The position numbers were made by a program, and so were the translations under genes. A model generated the notes under the pieces. The model made no database searches and was not told the origin of the DNA. It saw only the letters and a program-made list of their open reading frames with translations. A stretch of 64,000 nt of DNA from Sphaerotilus montanus (GTDB lineage: Bacteria > Pseudomonadota > Gammaproteobacteria > Burkholderiales > Burkholderiaceae_C). The stretch covers positions 4,278,001 to 4,342,000 of the forward strand of contig NZ_JACCFH010000001.1 of the NCBI RefSeq assembly GCF_013410775.1, given 5' to 3'. Shown here in pieces: positions 52,844 through 62,260 of this stretch; the first letter of the stretch is position 1; each line of letters starts with the position of its first letter.

Positions 52844-53527
52844 ATGCTGACCGACGCCCAACTCGCCGCGATCATGCCCAACATGCCGGCCGCGCGGCGG
52901 GCGCTGTTCCTGCCCGCACTGAACCAGACGATGCAGGCCTACACGATCAGCAACCGGCTGCGTGCGGCGGCCTTTCTCGGCCAGCTCGCCCACGAATCCG
53001 GCGAATTCAGGTTCATGGAAGAACTCTGGGGGCCGACCACCCAGCAGAAGCGCTACGAGCCGCCGAGCGACCTGGCCACCCGACTCGGCAACACGCAGCC
53101 AGGGGACGGCAAGCGCTACAAGGGCAGGGGACCGATCCAGATCACCGGCCGCGCCAACTACAAGCGCTATGGCGATCTGCTCGGCCTGAACCTCGTCGCG
53201 CAGCCGGAGCTGGCGGCCACGCCAGCCATCGGGCTGTCGGCGGCAGGCATGTACTGGCGCACGAACGGTCTCAACGCGCTGGCAGAACTGCAGGACTACC
53301 GCGGCATCACCCGCCGCATCAATGGCGGCTACATCGGCTGGGACGAGCGGCTGCGCTACTACGAACTGGCCAAGAAGGTGCTGGGAACCGGATTCTCGGT
53401 CTCGAAGGGGGTCGACGTGCCCGTGCCGAAGACCCGCAGCCGGGCGCCAGTCACGCCGTTTCCGGTCCCCGTCCGCATCCCTCGCAAGCCGCTGGAGCGC
53501 GGGCTGGAGGAGGCGGGGGAATCCTGA
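52844..53527 (+). CDS. GH19 chitinase/endolysin-like glycoside hydrolase
   Basis: 227 residues. The catalytic region FLGQLAHESGEFRFMEELWG holds the general-acid Glu of GH19 enzymes, followed by KRYKGRGPIQITGRANYKRY and the C-terminal RRINGGYIGWDERLRYY. No signal peptide is evident. Proteins of this shape are often phage or tailocin endolysins cutting peptidoglycan, but no phage genes surround it here. A basic Pro/Arg-rich tail of ~35 residues follows the catalytic domain. Only 7 bases separate it from the convergent LuxR-type gene. Confidence 0.88.
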   Translation: MLTDAQLAAIMPNMPAARRALFLPALNQTMQAYTISNRLRAAAFLGQLAHESGEFRFMEELWGPTTQQKRYEPPSDLATRLGNTQPGDGKRYKGRGPIQITGRANYKRYGDLLGLNLVAQPELAATPAIGLSAAGMYWRTNGLNALAELQDYRGITRRINGGYIGWDERLRYYELAKKVLGTGFSVSKGVDVPVPKTRSRAPVTPFPVPVRIPRKPLERGLEEAGES

Positions 53528-53534
53528 CCGCGGA

Positions 53535-54101
53535 TCAGGTGCTGAGCAGCTTGTTGACCAGCTCCGGCGTGGTCGCCGCTTCGTACTTGCGCATCAGCCG
53601 CGCCCGGTAGACATCGACCGTGCGCGGGCTGATGCCCAGGCGCCGCCCGATCAGCTTGCTCGTCAGGCCTTCGACCAGCAGCGCGGCGATCTCGCGCTCG
53701 CGCGGAGTCAGTTCGGCCTTGATCTGGCGCTTGGCGGAGAGGTCGTCGAAGGACCAGATGCCCGCGGCGTGCGGATCGGCAGGGTCCAGCGCTCGGCCGG
53801 AGACATGGCACCAGAACAGCGTCTCCTGGCCGGCTGGCGCGGTCAGGCGCTTCATCACGCGGTCATCGGCGTAGCGTCCCGCACGGTCCAGACTGGCCGC
53901 GATGCGCGCGCCTGTGCGCTCGAACTCGGCATGGCTGGGATAGAGCACCTCGAAGCTCTGCCCGATGAGCTGCGCCCGCTGCGCGCCGAACATCGCCAGC
54001 ACGTGCTGGTTGCAGTCCACCATCAACCGGCGGCGCGAGAGGATCAGCCCGACCGGAGCCAGGTCGAAGGCGATGCGGTAATCGAGATCAAGGGCAACCA
54101 T
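53535..54101 (-). CDS. PAS-LuxR family transcriptional regulator
   Basis: 188 residues. The N-terminal ~125 residues form a PAS-like sensor (YRIAFDLAPVGLILSRRRLM, CNQHVLAMFGAQRAQLIGQS). The C-terminal helix-turn-helix of LuxR/FixJ type is LTPREREIAALLVEGLTSKL, then IGRRLGISPRTVDVYRARLM. There is no receiver domain. Divergent from scoAB, whose promoter region carries three TACGTA motifs, so it probably controls CoA-transferase expression, perhaps with ketone-body metabolism as signal. Confidence 0.88.
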   Translation of the reverse strand: MVALDLDYRIAFDLAPVGLILSRRRLMVDCNQHVLAMFGAQRAQLIGQSFEVLYPSHAEFERTGARIAASLDRAGRYADDRVMKRLTAPAGQETLFWCHVSGRALDPADPHAAGIWSFDDLSAKRQIKAELTPREREIAALLVEGLTSKLIGRRLGISPRTVDVYRARLMRKYEAATTPELVNKLLST

Positions 54102-54111
54102 TACTCAATTC

Positions 54112-54140
54112 TACGTACCCCCTACGTAAGGCGTTACGTA
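54112..54140. promoter_or_regulatory. Three phased TACGTA motifs in the luxR/scoA control region
   Basis: TACGTA occurs at 54112-54117, 54123-54128 and 54135-54140, spaced 11 and 12 bases, so all on about one face of the helix. The last overlaps a weak TATTAC -10-like hexamer for scoA. It looks like a multi-site operator for the divergent LuxR-type regulator. Confidence 0.5.
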
Positions 54141-54178
54141 TTACAGTGCGGCGTCGGAAATTTGCGGAGACTCTGCAC

Positions 54179-54880
54179 ATGAACAAGGTTTATCCGAGCG
54201 CCGCAGCCGCGCTCGAAGGCATCGTCCGGGACGGTCAGCTGATCGCGGTGGGTGGTTTCGGCCTGTGTGGCATTCCCGAGGCGCTGATCGATGCGCTGGC
54301 GGCCAGTGGCGTGCAGAACCTGACCGCCATCTCCAACAACGCCGGTGTCGACGGCTTCGGCCTGGGCAAGCTGCTCAACACGCGCCAGATCAAGAAGATG
54401 ATCTCCAGCTACGTGGGCGAGAACAAGGAGTTCGAGCGCCAGTACCTGGCGGGCGAGCTGGAGCTGGAATTCACGCCGCAGGGCACGCTGGCCGAGAAGC
54501 TGCGCGCCGGTGGTGCCGGCATCCCCGCGTTCTTCACCAAGACCGGTGTCGGCACGCTGGTGGCCGAGGGCAAGGAACTGCGCGAGTTCGACGGCGAGGT
54601 CTACGTGATGGAGCGGGCGCTGATGCCCGAGGTGTCGCTGGTCAAGGCGGACGTGGCCGACATGTCCGGCAACCTGCGCTTCAACAAGACGGCGCGCAAC
54701 TTCAACCCGGCCGTCGCGATGGCCGGCAAGATCTGCATCGTCGAGGTCGAGCGCATCGTGCCGACCGGCGAGATCGCACCCGACGACGTGCACCTGCCGG
54801 GCATCTACGTGCACCGCATCGTGGTCAACGCGACCCCCGAGAAGCGCATCGAGAAGCGCACCACCCGCGACCGCAAGTAA
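54179..54880 (+). CDS. scoA: 3-oxoacid CoA-transferase subunit A
   Basis: 233 residues, CoA-transferase family I alpha subunit. The start MNKVYPSAAAALEGIVRDGQ is typical; an upstream in-frame ATG at 54146 would extend into the operator. Motifs are VGGFGLCGIPEALIDALAAS, AISNNAGVDGFGLGKLL and AGGAGIPAFFTKTGVGTLVA. With ScoB it moves CoA from succinyl-CoA to acetoacetate, in ketone-body or PHB use. scoB follows 12 bases on. The transferase links well to the phasin/PHA genes nearby. Confidence 0.95.
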   Translation: MNKVYPSAAAALEGIVRDGQLIAVGGFGLCGIPEALIDALAASGVQNLTAISNNAGVDGFGLGKLLNTRQIKKMISSYVGENKEFERQYLAGELELEFTPQGTLAEKLRAGGAGIPAFFTKTGVGTLVAEGKELREFDGEVYVMERALMPEVSLVKADVADMSGNLRFNKTARNFNPAVAMAGKICIVEVERIVPTGEIAPDDVHLPGIYVHRIVVNATPEKRIEKRTTRDRK

Positions 54881-54892
54881 GGAGCACACACC

Positions 54893-55531
54893 ATGGCATG
54901 GACGCAAGACCAGATGGCCGCCCGCGCGGCGCAAGAACTGCAGGACGGCTTCTACGTCAACCTCGGCATCGGCATCCCGACGCTGGTGGCCAACCACGTG
55001 CCCGACCACGTCGAGGTTTGGCTGCAGAGCGAGAACGGCATGCTGGGCATCGGCCCCTTCCCCTATGAGGACGAGGTCGACGCCGACCTGATCAACGCCG
55101 GCAAGCAGACCGTCACCACGATGAAGGGCTCGTCGATCTTCGGCAGCCACGACAGCTTCGCGATGATCCGCGGCGGCAAGATCAACCTGTCGATCCTGGG
55201 CGCGATGCAGGTGACCGACAAGGGCGATCTGGCCAACTGGATGATCCCGGGCAAGATGGTCAAGGGCATGGGCGGCGCGATGGACCTGGTCGCCGGCGTC
55301 AAGCGCGTCATCGTGCTGATGGAACACGTCGCGAAGAAGAAGGACGGCACGGTCGACCTGAAGATCCTGCCTGCCTGCACCCTGCCGCTCACCGGCGTGG
55401 GCGTGGTCGACCGGATCATCACGGACCTCGGCGTGTTCGACGTGACCCCCGCAGGGCTGCAGGTCGTGGAGATGGCGCCCGGCGTGACGCTGGAGGAAAT
55501 CGCCTCCAAGACGGGTGTGCCGCTGGTCTGA
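54893..55531 (+). CDS. scoB: 3-oxoacid CoA-transferase subunit B
   Basis: 212 residues, beta subunit. The conserved [20 protein letters not shown] and the active-site glutamate in [16 protein letters not shown] are present, as are [20 protein letters not shown] and the end [19 protein letters not shown]. It carries the Glu that forms the CoA thioester. An AAGGAGC site precedes the ATG. It is in an operon with scoA. Confidence 0.95.
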   Translation: MAWTQDQMAARAAQELQDGFYVNLGIGIPTLVANHVPDHVEVWLQSENGMLGIGPFPYEDEVDADLINAGKQTVTTMKGSSIFGSHDSFAMIRGGKINLSILGAMQVTDKGDLANWMIPGKMVKGMGGAMDLVAGVKRVIVLMEHVAKKKDGTVDLKILPACTLPLTGVGVVDRIITDLGVFDVTPAGLQVVEMAPGVTLEEIASKTGVPLV

Positions 55532-55626
55532 CGCCCCGGCGTGCGCGCCGTCATCGCGGCGACTCCGGCTGGCCCTACACTTCGCGGTTTTCCATCGTTC
55601 AGTTCACAGGTCTCGGAGTCGCCCGC

Positions 55627-57885
55627 ATGCAGCGTTTCAACTTTCCCATCGTCATCATCGATGAGGACTACCGTTCGGAGAACACCTCCGGTCTGGGCAT
55701 CCGCGCACTGGCGCAGGCGATCGAGAAGGAAGGTTTCCAGGTCCTGGGCGCCACCAGCTACGGCGACCTGAGCCAGTTCGCCCAGCAGCAGAGCCGCGCC
55801 AGCGCCTTCATCCTGTCGATCGACGACGAGGAGTTCACCCCCGGCCCCGAGCTGGACCCGGCGGTGCTGAACCTGCGCAAGTTCATCGAGGAGATCCGGT
55901 TCCGCAACACGGACATCCCGATCTACATCTACGGCGAGACGCGTACCTCGCAGCACATCCCGAACAGCATCCTGCGCGAGCTGCACGGCTTCATCCACAT
56001 GTTCGAGGACACGCCCGAGTTCGTGGCGCGTCACATCATCCGTGAAGCCAAGAGCTACCTCGACGGGCTGGCCCCGCCGTTCTTCAAGGAGCTGATGGAC
56101 TACGCCCAGGACGGCTCCTACTCGTGGCACTGCCCGGGGCACTCCGGCGGCGTCGCCTTCCTGAAGAGCCCGGTCGGCCAGATGTTCCACCAGTTCTTCG
56201 GCGAGAACATGCTGCGCGCCGACGTGTGCAACGCGGTGGAAGAACTCGGCCAGCTGCTCGACCACACCGGCCCGGTCGCGGCCAGCGAGAAGAACGCCGC
56301 GCGCATCTTCAACGCCGACCACTGCTTCTTCGTCACCAACGGCACGTCCACGTCCAACAAGATGGTGTGGCACCACACGGTGGCCCCGGACGACGTGGTG
56401 GTCGTGGACCGCAACTGCCACAAGTCGATCCTGCACGCGATCATCATGACCGGCGCGATCCCCGTCTTCATGACGCCGACGCGCAACCACTACGGCATCA
56501 TCGGCCCGATCCCGCAGAGCGAGTTCACCCGCGAAGCCATCCAGGCCAAGATCGCACGCAACCCGCTGCTGGCCGGCGTCGACGCCAAGACGGTCAAGCC
56601 GCGCATCATGACGCTGACGCAGAGCACCTACGACGGCGTGCTCTACAACACCGAAACCATCAAGGGGATGCTGGACGGCTGGATCGACACGCTGCACTTC
56701 GACGAAGCCTGGCTGCCGCACGCCGCGTTCCACCGCTTCTACGGCTCGTACCACGCGATGGGCAAGAACCGCGCGCGCCCGAAGCAGGCGATGGTCTACG
56801 CCACGCAGTCGACCCACAAGCTGCTGGCCGGCATCAGCCAGGCCTCGCAGGTGCTGGTGCAGGACGCGCAGGAGCAGAAGCTCGACCGCCACCTCTTCAA
56901 CGAGGCCTACCTGATGCACTCGTCCACCAGCCCGCAGTACGCGATCATCGCCTCGTGCGACGTCGCTGCGGCCATGATGGAGCCCCCGGGCGGCACGGCA
57001 CTGGTCGAGGAAAGCATCAAGGAAGCGCTGGACTTCCGCCGCGCCATGCGCAAGGTCGAGGACGAGTTCGGCCTGGACTGGTGGTTCAAGGTCTGGGGTC
57101 CGGAAGCGCTGGCCGCCGACGGCATGGGCCACTCGGACGGCTGGATCCTGGAGGCCAACGAGACCTGGCACGGTTTCGGCGATCTGGCCCCGGGCTTCAA
57201 CATGCTCGACCCGATCAAGTCGACCATCATCACGCCCGGGCTGAACATGTCCGGCTCCTTCGACAAGACGGGCATCCCGGCCTCGATCGTCACCAAGTTC
57301 CTCGCCGAACACGGCGTGGTGGTGGAGAAGACTGGCCTCTACAGCTTCTTCATCCTGTTCACCATCGGCATCACCAAGGGCCGCTGGAACACGCTGCTGA
57401 CCGCGCTGCAGCAGTTCAAGGACGACTACGACCGCAACCAGCCGATCTGGCGCGTGCTGCCCGAGTTCGCCGCCAAGTACCCGATGTACGAACGCATGGG
57501 CCTGCGCGACCTCTGCCAGCAGATCCACGAGGCCTACGCCGAAGGCGACATCGCGCGCCTGACGACCGAGATGTACCTGTCGGACCTGCACCCGGCGATG
57601 AAGCCGAGCGAGGCCTATGCCTACATCGCCCACCGCAAGACCGAGCGCGTGGAGATCGACCAGCTCGAAGGCCGCATCACCACCTCGCTGCTGACGCCGT
57701 ACCCGCCGGGCATTCCGCTGCTGATCCCGGGCGAGCGCTTCAACAAGAAGATCTGCGACTACCTGCGCTTCACCCGCAAGTTCAATGACCGCTTCCCCGG
57801 CTTCCACACCGACGTGCACGGTCTGGTCGAAGAGGACATCGGTGGCGGCCAGCACCGCTACTACGTCGACTGCGTGAAGCAGTGA
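55627..57885 (+). CDS. Biodegradative basic amino acid decarboxylase (Lys/Arg/Orn type)
   Basis: 752 residues, group III PLP decarboxylase. The N-terminal wing domain (FNFPIVIIDEDYRSENTSGL to about residue 130) is followed by the PLP domain, with the internal-aldimine lysine in ATQSTHKLLAGISQASQVLV and the FDEAWLPHAAFHRFY Asp/His pair. The C-terminal domain ends HGLVEEDIGGGQHRYYVDCV. It is of the AdiA/LdcA/SpeF family; which of lysine, arginine or ornithine it uses cannot be settled here. Products are cadaverine, agmatine or putrescine, with a role in acid tolerance or polyamine supply. No cognate antiporter gene is next to it. Confidence 0.9.
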   Translation: MQRFNFPIVIIDEDYRSENTSGLGIRALAQAIEKEGFQVLGATSYGDLSQFAQQQSRASAFILSIDDEEFTPGPELDPAVLNLRKFIEEIRFRNTDIPIYIYGETRTSQHIPNSILRELHGFIHMFEDTPEFVARHIIREAKSYLDGLAPPFFKELMDYAQDGSYSWHCPGHSGGVAFLKSPVGQMFHQFFGENMLRADVCNAVEELGQLLDHTGPVAASEKNAARIFNADHCFFVTNGTSTSNKMVWHHTVAPDDVVVVDRNCHKSILHAIIMTGAIPVFMTPTRNHYGIIGPIPQSEFTREAIQAKIARNPLLAGVDAKTVKPRIMTLTQSTYDGVLYNTETIKGMLDGWIDTLHFDEAWLPHAAFHRFYGSYHAMGKNRARPKQAMVYATQSTHKLLAGISQASQVLVQDAQEQKLDRHLFNEAYLMHSSTSPQYAIIASCDVAAAMMEPPGGTALVEESIKEALDFRRAMRKVEDEFGLDWWFKVWGPEALAADGMGHSDGWILEANETWHGFGDLAPGFNMLDPIKSTIITPGLNMSGSFDKTGIPASIVTKFLAEHGVVVEKTGLYSFFILFTIGITKGRWNTLLTALQQFKDDYDRNQPIWRVLPEFAAKYPMYERMGLRDLCQQIHEAYAEGDIARLTTEMYLSDLHPAMKPSEAYAYIAHRKTERVEIDQLEGRITTSLLTPYPPGIPLLIPGERFNKKICDYLRFTRKFNDRFPGFHTDVHGLVEEDIGGGQHRYYVDCVKQ

Positions 57886-57902
57886 GCTGAGCACCGCACC
57901 AC

Positions 57903-58880
57903 ATGGCGCTGGGGATGGCCTTCGCCCTGCTGGCAGGGCTGGTCTGGGGGCTGGTGTTCGTCGCGCCGCTGCTGCTGCCGCAGTATTCGGCCGCGCTGCT
58001 GACCTGCGGGCGCTATCTGGCTTTCGGGCTGGTGGCGCTGCCGCTGGGCTGGCTCGACCGGGCCCGTCTGCGGGAGTTCGCGCCCGCGGACTGGCTGGAG
58101 GCGCTCAAGCTCTCGGCGGTCGGGAATTTCCTCTACTACCTGTGTCTGGCTGCCGCCATCCAGCGCGCGGGCGGGCCGCTGCCGACGATGGTCATCGGCA
58201 CACTGCCGGTGGTGATCGCGATCAGCTCCAACCTGCGCGATGCGCAGCGTGACGGCCGGCTGCCCTGGCTGAAGCTGCTGCCCTCGCTGGCCCTGATCGC
58301 CACCGGCATCGCCTGCGTGAACCAGGTGGAGCTGCAGCAGCTGCGCCTGGAGCGCGACTTCGACTTCGGGCGCTATGGCAGCGGCCTGTTGCTGGCGGTG
58401 GGCGCGGTGGTGTGCTGGACCTGGTATCCGATGCGCAATGCCGACTGGCTGCGGGCGCACGCGGACCGCAATCCACGCAGCTGGGCGACGGCGCAAGGGC
58501 TGATGACACTGCCACTCGCGGTGCTGGGCTATGGCGCACTCTGGCTCTGGAGTGCCTTCGGCGGTGACCCCGGGCTGTCGATGCCGTTCGGGCCGACCCC
58601 GCAACGCTACCTCCTGCTGATGCTCGCCGTCGGACTTCTGGCGTCCTGGGTCGGCACGCTCTGCTGGAACGAGGCCAGCCAGCGTCTGCCCACGGCGCTG
58701 GTCGGGCAACTCATCGTCTTCGAGACGCTCTCGGCGCTGAGCTATGCCTTGCTGTTGCGCGGTGTCTGGCCCGATGCGCTGACCCTTGCGGGTATCGGCC
58801 TGCTGGTGGCTGGCGTCCTGTGGGCCGTGCGCATCAAGCCGGTGCCCGTGCCCGGCCTGGTGTCACCGGCGCCCCCCTGA
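57903..58880 (+). CDS. EamA/DMT family transporter
   Basis: 325 residues with ten hydrophobic helices in two EamA repeats: AFALLAGLVWGLVFVAPLLL at the start, the first-repeat end LVIGTLPVVIAISSNL region and VLLGVWPDALTLAGIGLLVA-like helices at the end. It is an inner-membrane drug/metabolite transporter with unknown substrate. The gene begins 17 bases after the decarboxylase stop, so it may be co-transcribed and could carry the amine product, although that is speculation. Confidence 0.85.
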   Translation: MALGMAFALLAGLVWGLVFVAPLLLPQYSAALLTCGRYLAFGLVALPLGWLDRARLREFAPADWLEALKLSAVGNFLYYLCLAAAIQRAGGPLPTMVIGTLPVVIAISSNLRDAQRDGRLPWLKLLPSLALIATGIACVNQVELQQLRLERDFDFGRYGSGLLLAVGAVVCWTWYPMRNADWLRAHADRNPRSWATAQGLMTLPLAVLGYGALWLWSAFGGDPGLSMPFGPTPQRYLLLMLAVGLLASWVGTLCWNEASQRLPTALVGQLIVFETLSALSYALLLRGVWPDALTLAGIGLLVAGVLWAVRIKPVPVPGLVSPAPP

Positions 58881-58922
58881 ACAGGTGGTGGCGTGCCGAC
58901 GCTGGCGTCATCCTGATTCCGA

Positions 58923-58962
58923 CACCGGTTTTGCCGGTTCTCCAATGGGCACGGAACCGGTG
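58923..58962. promoter_or_regulatory. Nested inverted repeats before the small unknown gene
   Basis: CACCGGTT-N24-AACCGGTG spans 40 bases. An internal CCGGTTC-N13-GAACCGG shares the right arm, so two alternative hairpins or operators are possible. It lies about 50 bases before the ATG at 59012. Confidence 0.4.
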
Positions 58963-59011
58963 CGTCCCTACAGTGGCTCCATCGATCCTGTCCGGATCGC
59001 CGGAGAACCCC

Positions 59012-59230
59012 ATGAACGCTCAACAGCACGTCCGCCATCCCTTCGCCCTGATGATCAACGCACAGGACGTTCTGGCGGCCATGGAATGCTCCGAGCGACT
59101 GCAGCACCTGCAGCGCCGGATCTGTCGCCCGCTGGACAAGCCGCTGATCCCGCACGCTCTCAGCGATCTGGAACTCTACGATCGCAGCATCGACGCCGGA
59201 CTGGACAGCACGGAGCCGGACCAGGACTGA
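59012..59230 (+). CDS. Small protein of unknown function
   Basis: 72 residues, MNAQQHVRHPFALMINAQDV and then ECSERLQHLQRRICRPLDKP. No signal peptide or membrane segment is seen. It has the look of a small conserved Burkholderiales protein but I do not recognise a family. GGAGA lies 8 bases upstream of the ATG, and codon use matches its neighbours. Its stop abuts the stop of the convergent acetyltransferase-like gene. The inverted repeats upstream suggest regulated expression. Confidence 0.65.
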   Translation: MNAQQHVRHPFALMINAQDVLAAMECSERLQHLQRRICRPLDKPLIPHALSDLELYDRSIDAGLDSTEPDQD

Positions 59231-60388
59231 TCAGGCTGGTACCCGCGGACCGGGTGCACCCACCGTGGTCTCCACAGCGCCTTCGGCATGGCGCGCGCGG
59301 TGTTCCTGCCGCCAGCCAGACAAGGCGTGTGCCACGCGGCCCACCGGTGTCGGCGGAAACAGGCTGACGCTGTCCACCGGGGTCAGGTGCGGTTTCCAGA
59401 GATGGGCCCACGGTGGATGGGTCACGAAACTCAGGCGGTCAAGCGACGGATCCGCACACACCTGCTCGATGGTGTGGCGCATGGCCAGGTTGCCCGGCGC
59501 GATGCTGGCGTGTTCCTGGCTGTAACCGATCTTGAGCAGATTGAGCTGGCGGTCACTGACCAGGCCGAACTGGGCGGCGATCGTCACGCCATCCAGCGTC
59601 AGCAGGTTGATGCGGCAGGCGCCGCGTGTCCCGAATTCGTTGACCAGCCGGCGGTAGAACGCGACGAGCACCGGGTCCAGCGCGATGGCCGTGCCGCTGT
59701 CCTTCTTCCAGCCCGACGATTCCACCCCGAGGAACTGCTCCAGCGCCTGCTCCAGCGCCTGCGGCGCCGTGACCGTCTGATAGCCGAGCGTCCCCATCGA
59801 CTGGGCGCGGCGCGTGAGCCGGTTCAGGTTCTGGTGGAAGGACTTCGACACCGACTGGGTGGCATGGGCCAGGTCCCGGCTGCAGTCCAGCCAGGCCGAT
59901 CGGGTGCGGGTCGTGCGCAGGCAGCGGGGCGTGCCGAGCGCCGGCAGGACCTGGCCCAGCACCGAGCTGGCAGCGACCGCCGGCAGGCGCAGGACCGCCC
60001 AGCGCATCGACCGCTGCCGCACCAGCCAGTCCAGCATCGCCGGCCAGAGGCTGCGGTCCCGCACATCCCCGACCAGGTCGGCCAGCACCATGTGCTCGCC
60101 CGTCACCATCTCCACCTCGGGCTTCAGCCATGCCTGCAGTCCGGCAGACCGCTTCAGCACCAGCACGCCGCCCAGTTCCGTGCCCCGGCTGGCAGCCACG
60201 AAGTAGAAGGTTTCATCCGGCCTGGCGATGGCGTCCAGGTAGCTGCCGATCCAGCCCGGCTGCTGCAGATAGGTGCTGTTCGGCAACCCGTCCACCAGGG
60301 CCTGCCAGCGCGGGCGCAGGACATCGAATCCCTGGCGTCCGCGCAGGATCTCGAAACGCCATGTCGGGTCTGTCCGATTCGTCAGCAT
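59231..60388 (-). CDS. CelD/BcsL-like GNAT-family acetyltransferase
   Basis: 385 residues from the ATG at 60388 (MLTNRTDPTWRFEILRGRQG). The N-terminal FDVLRPRWQALVDGLPNSTY and the C-terminal acetyltransferase-like LTLDGVTIAAQFGLVSDRQL, LNLLKIGYSQEHASIAPGNL and AMRHTIEQVC match the CelD/BcsL group, linked to cellulose or exopolysaccharide synthesis. An in-frame ATG at 60454 is less likely. It stands alone, with no polysaccharide synthase genes nearby. It may modify a surface sugar; the substrate is unknown. Confidence 0.82.
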   Translation of the reverse strand: MLTNRTDPTWRFEILRGRQGFDVLRPRWQALVDGLPNSTYLQQPGWIGSYLDAIARPDETFYFVAASRGTELGGVLVLKRSAGLQAWLKPEVEMVTGEHMVLADLVGDVRDRSLWPAMLDWLVRQRSMRWAVLRLPAVAASSVLGQVLPALGTPRCLRTTRTRSAWLDCSRDLAHATQSVSKSFHQNLNRLTRRAQSMGTLGYQTVTAPQALEQALEQFLGVESSGWKKDSGTAIALDPVLVAFYRRLVNEFGTRGACRINLLTLDGVTIAAQFGLVSDRQLNLLKIGYSQEHASIAPGNLAMRHTIEQVCADPSLDRLSFVTHPPWAHLWKPHLTPVDSVSLFPPTPVGRVAHALSGWRQEHRARHAEGAVETTVGAPGPRVPA

Positions 60389-60569
60389 GGGGGCTGATCG
60401 ACCGGTCGGCGGCCAACTTGAATGCACCCGCGGCGGCGACAGCGCTGCGCGCACGCGCCCCGTGCATTATTCAGCGGTCCGACATCACGCCAGGCGCTGC
60501 GGCGGCCCCGATTCCTGCGGATTCACAAGGGTCCTGGAAGGGTGGGTTTCGGCGAAGTTACATGGCAAG

Positions 60570-62246
<1,677 letters not shown>

Positions 62247-62260
62247 GCGAGACCTGAACC

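Noticed and set aside
55063-57894. Minus-strand open frame of 943 codons
   Set aside because: Antisense to the amino acid decarboxylase and scoB; Val/Ala/Arg/His-rich with no domain.
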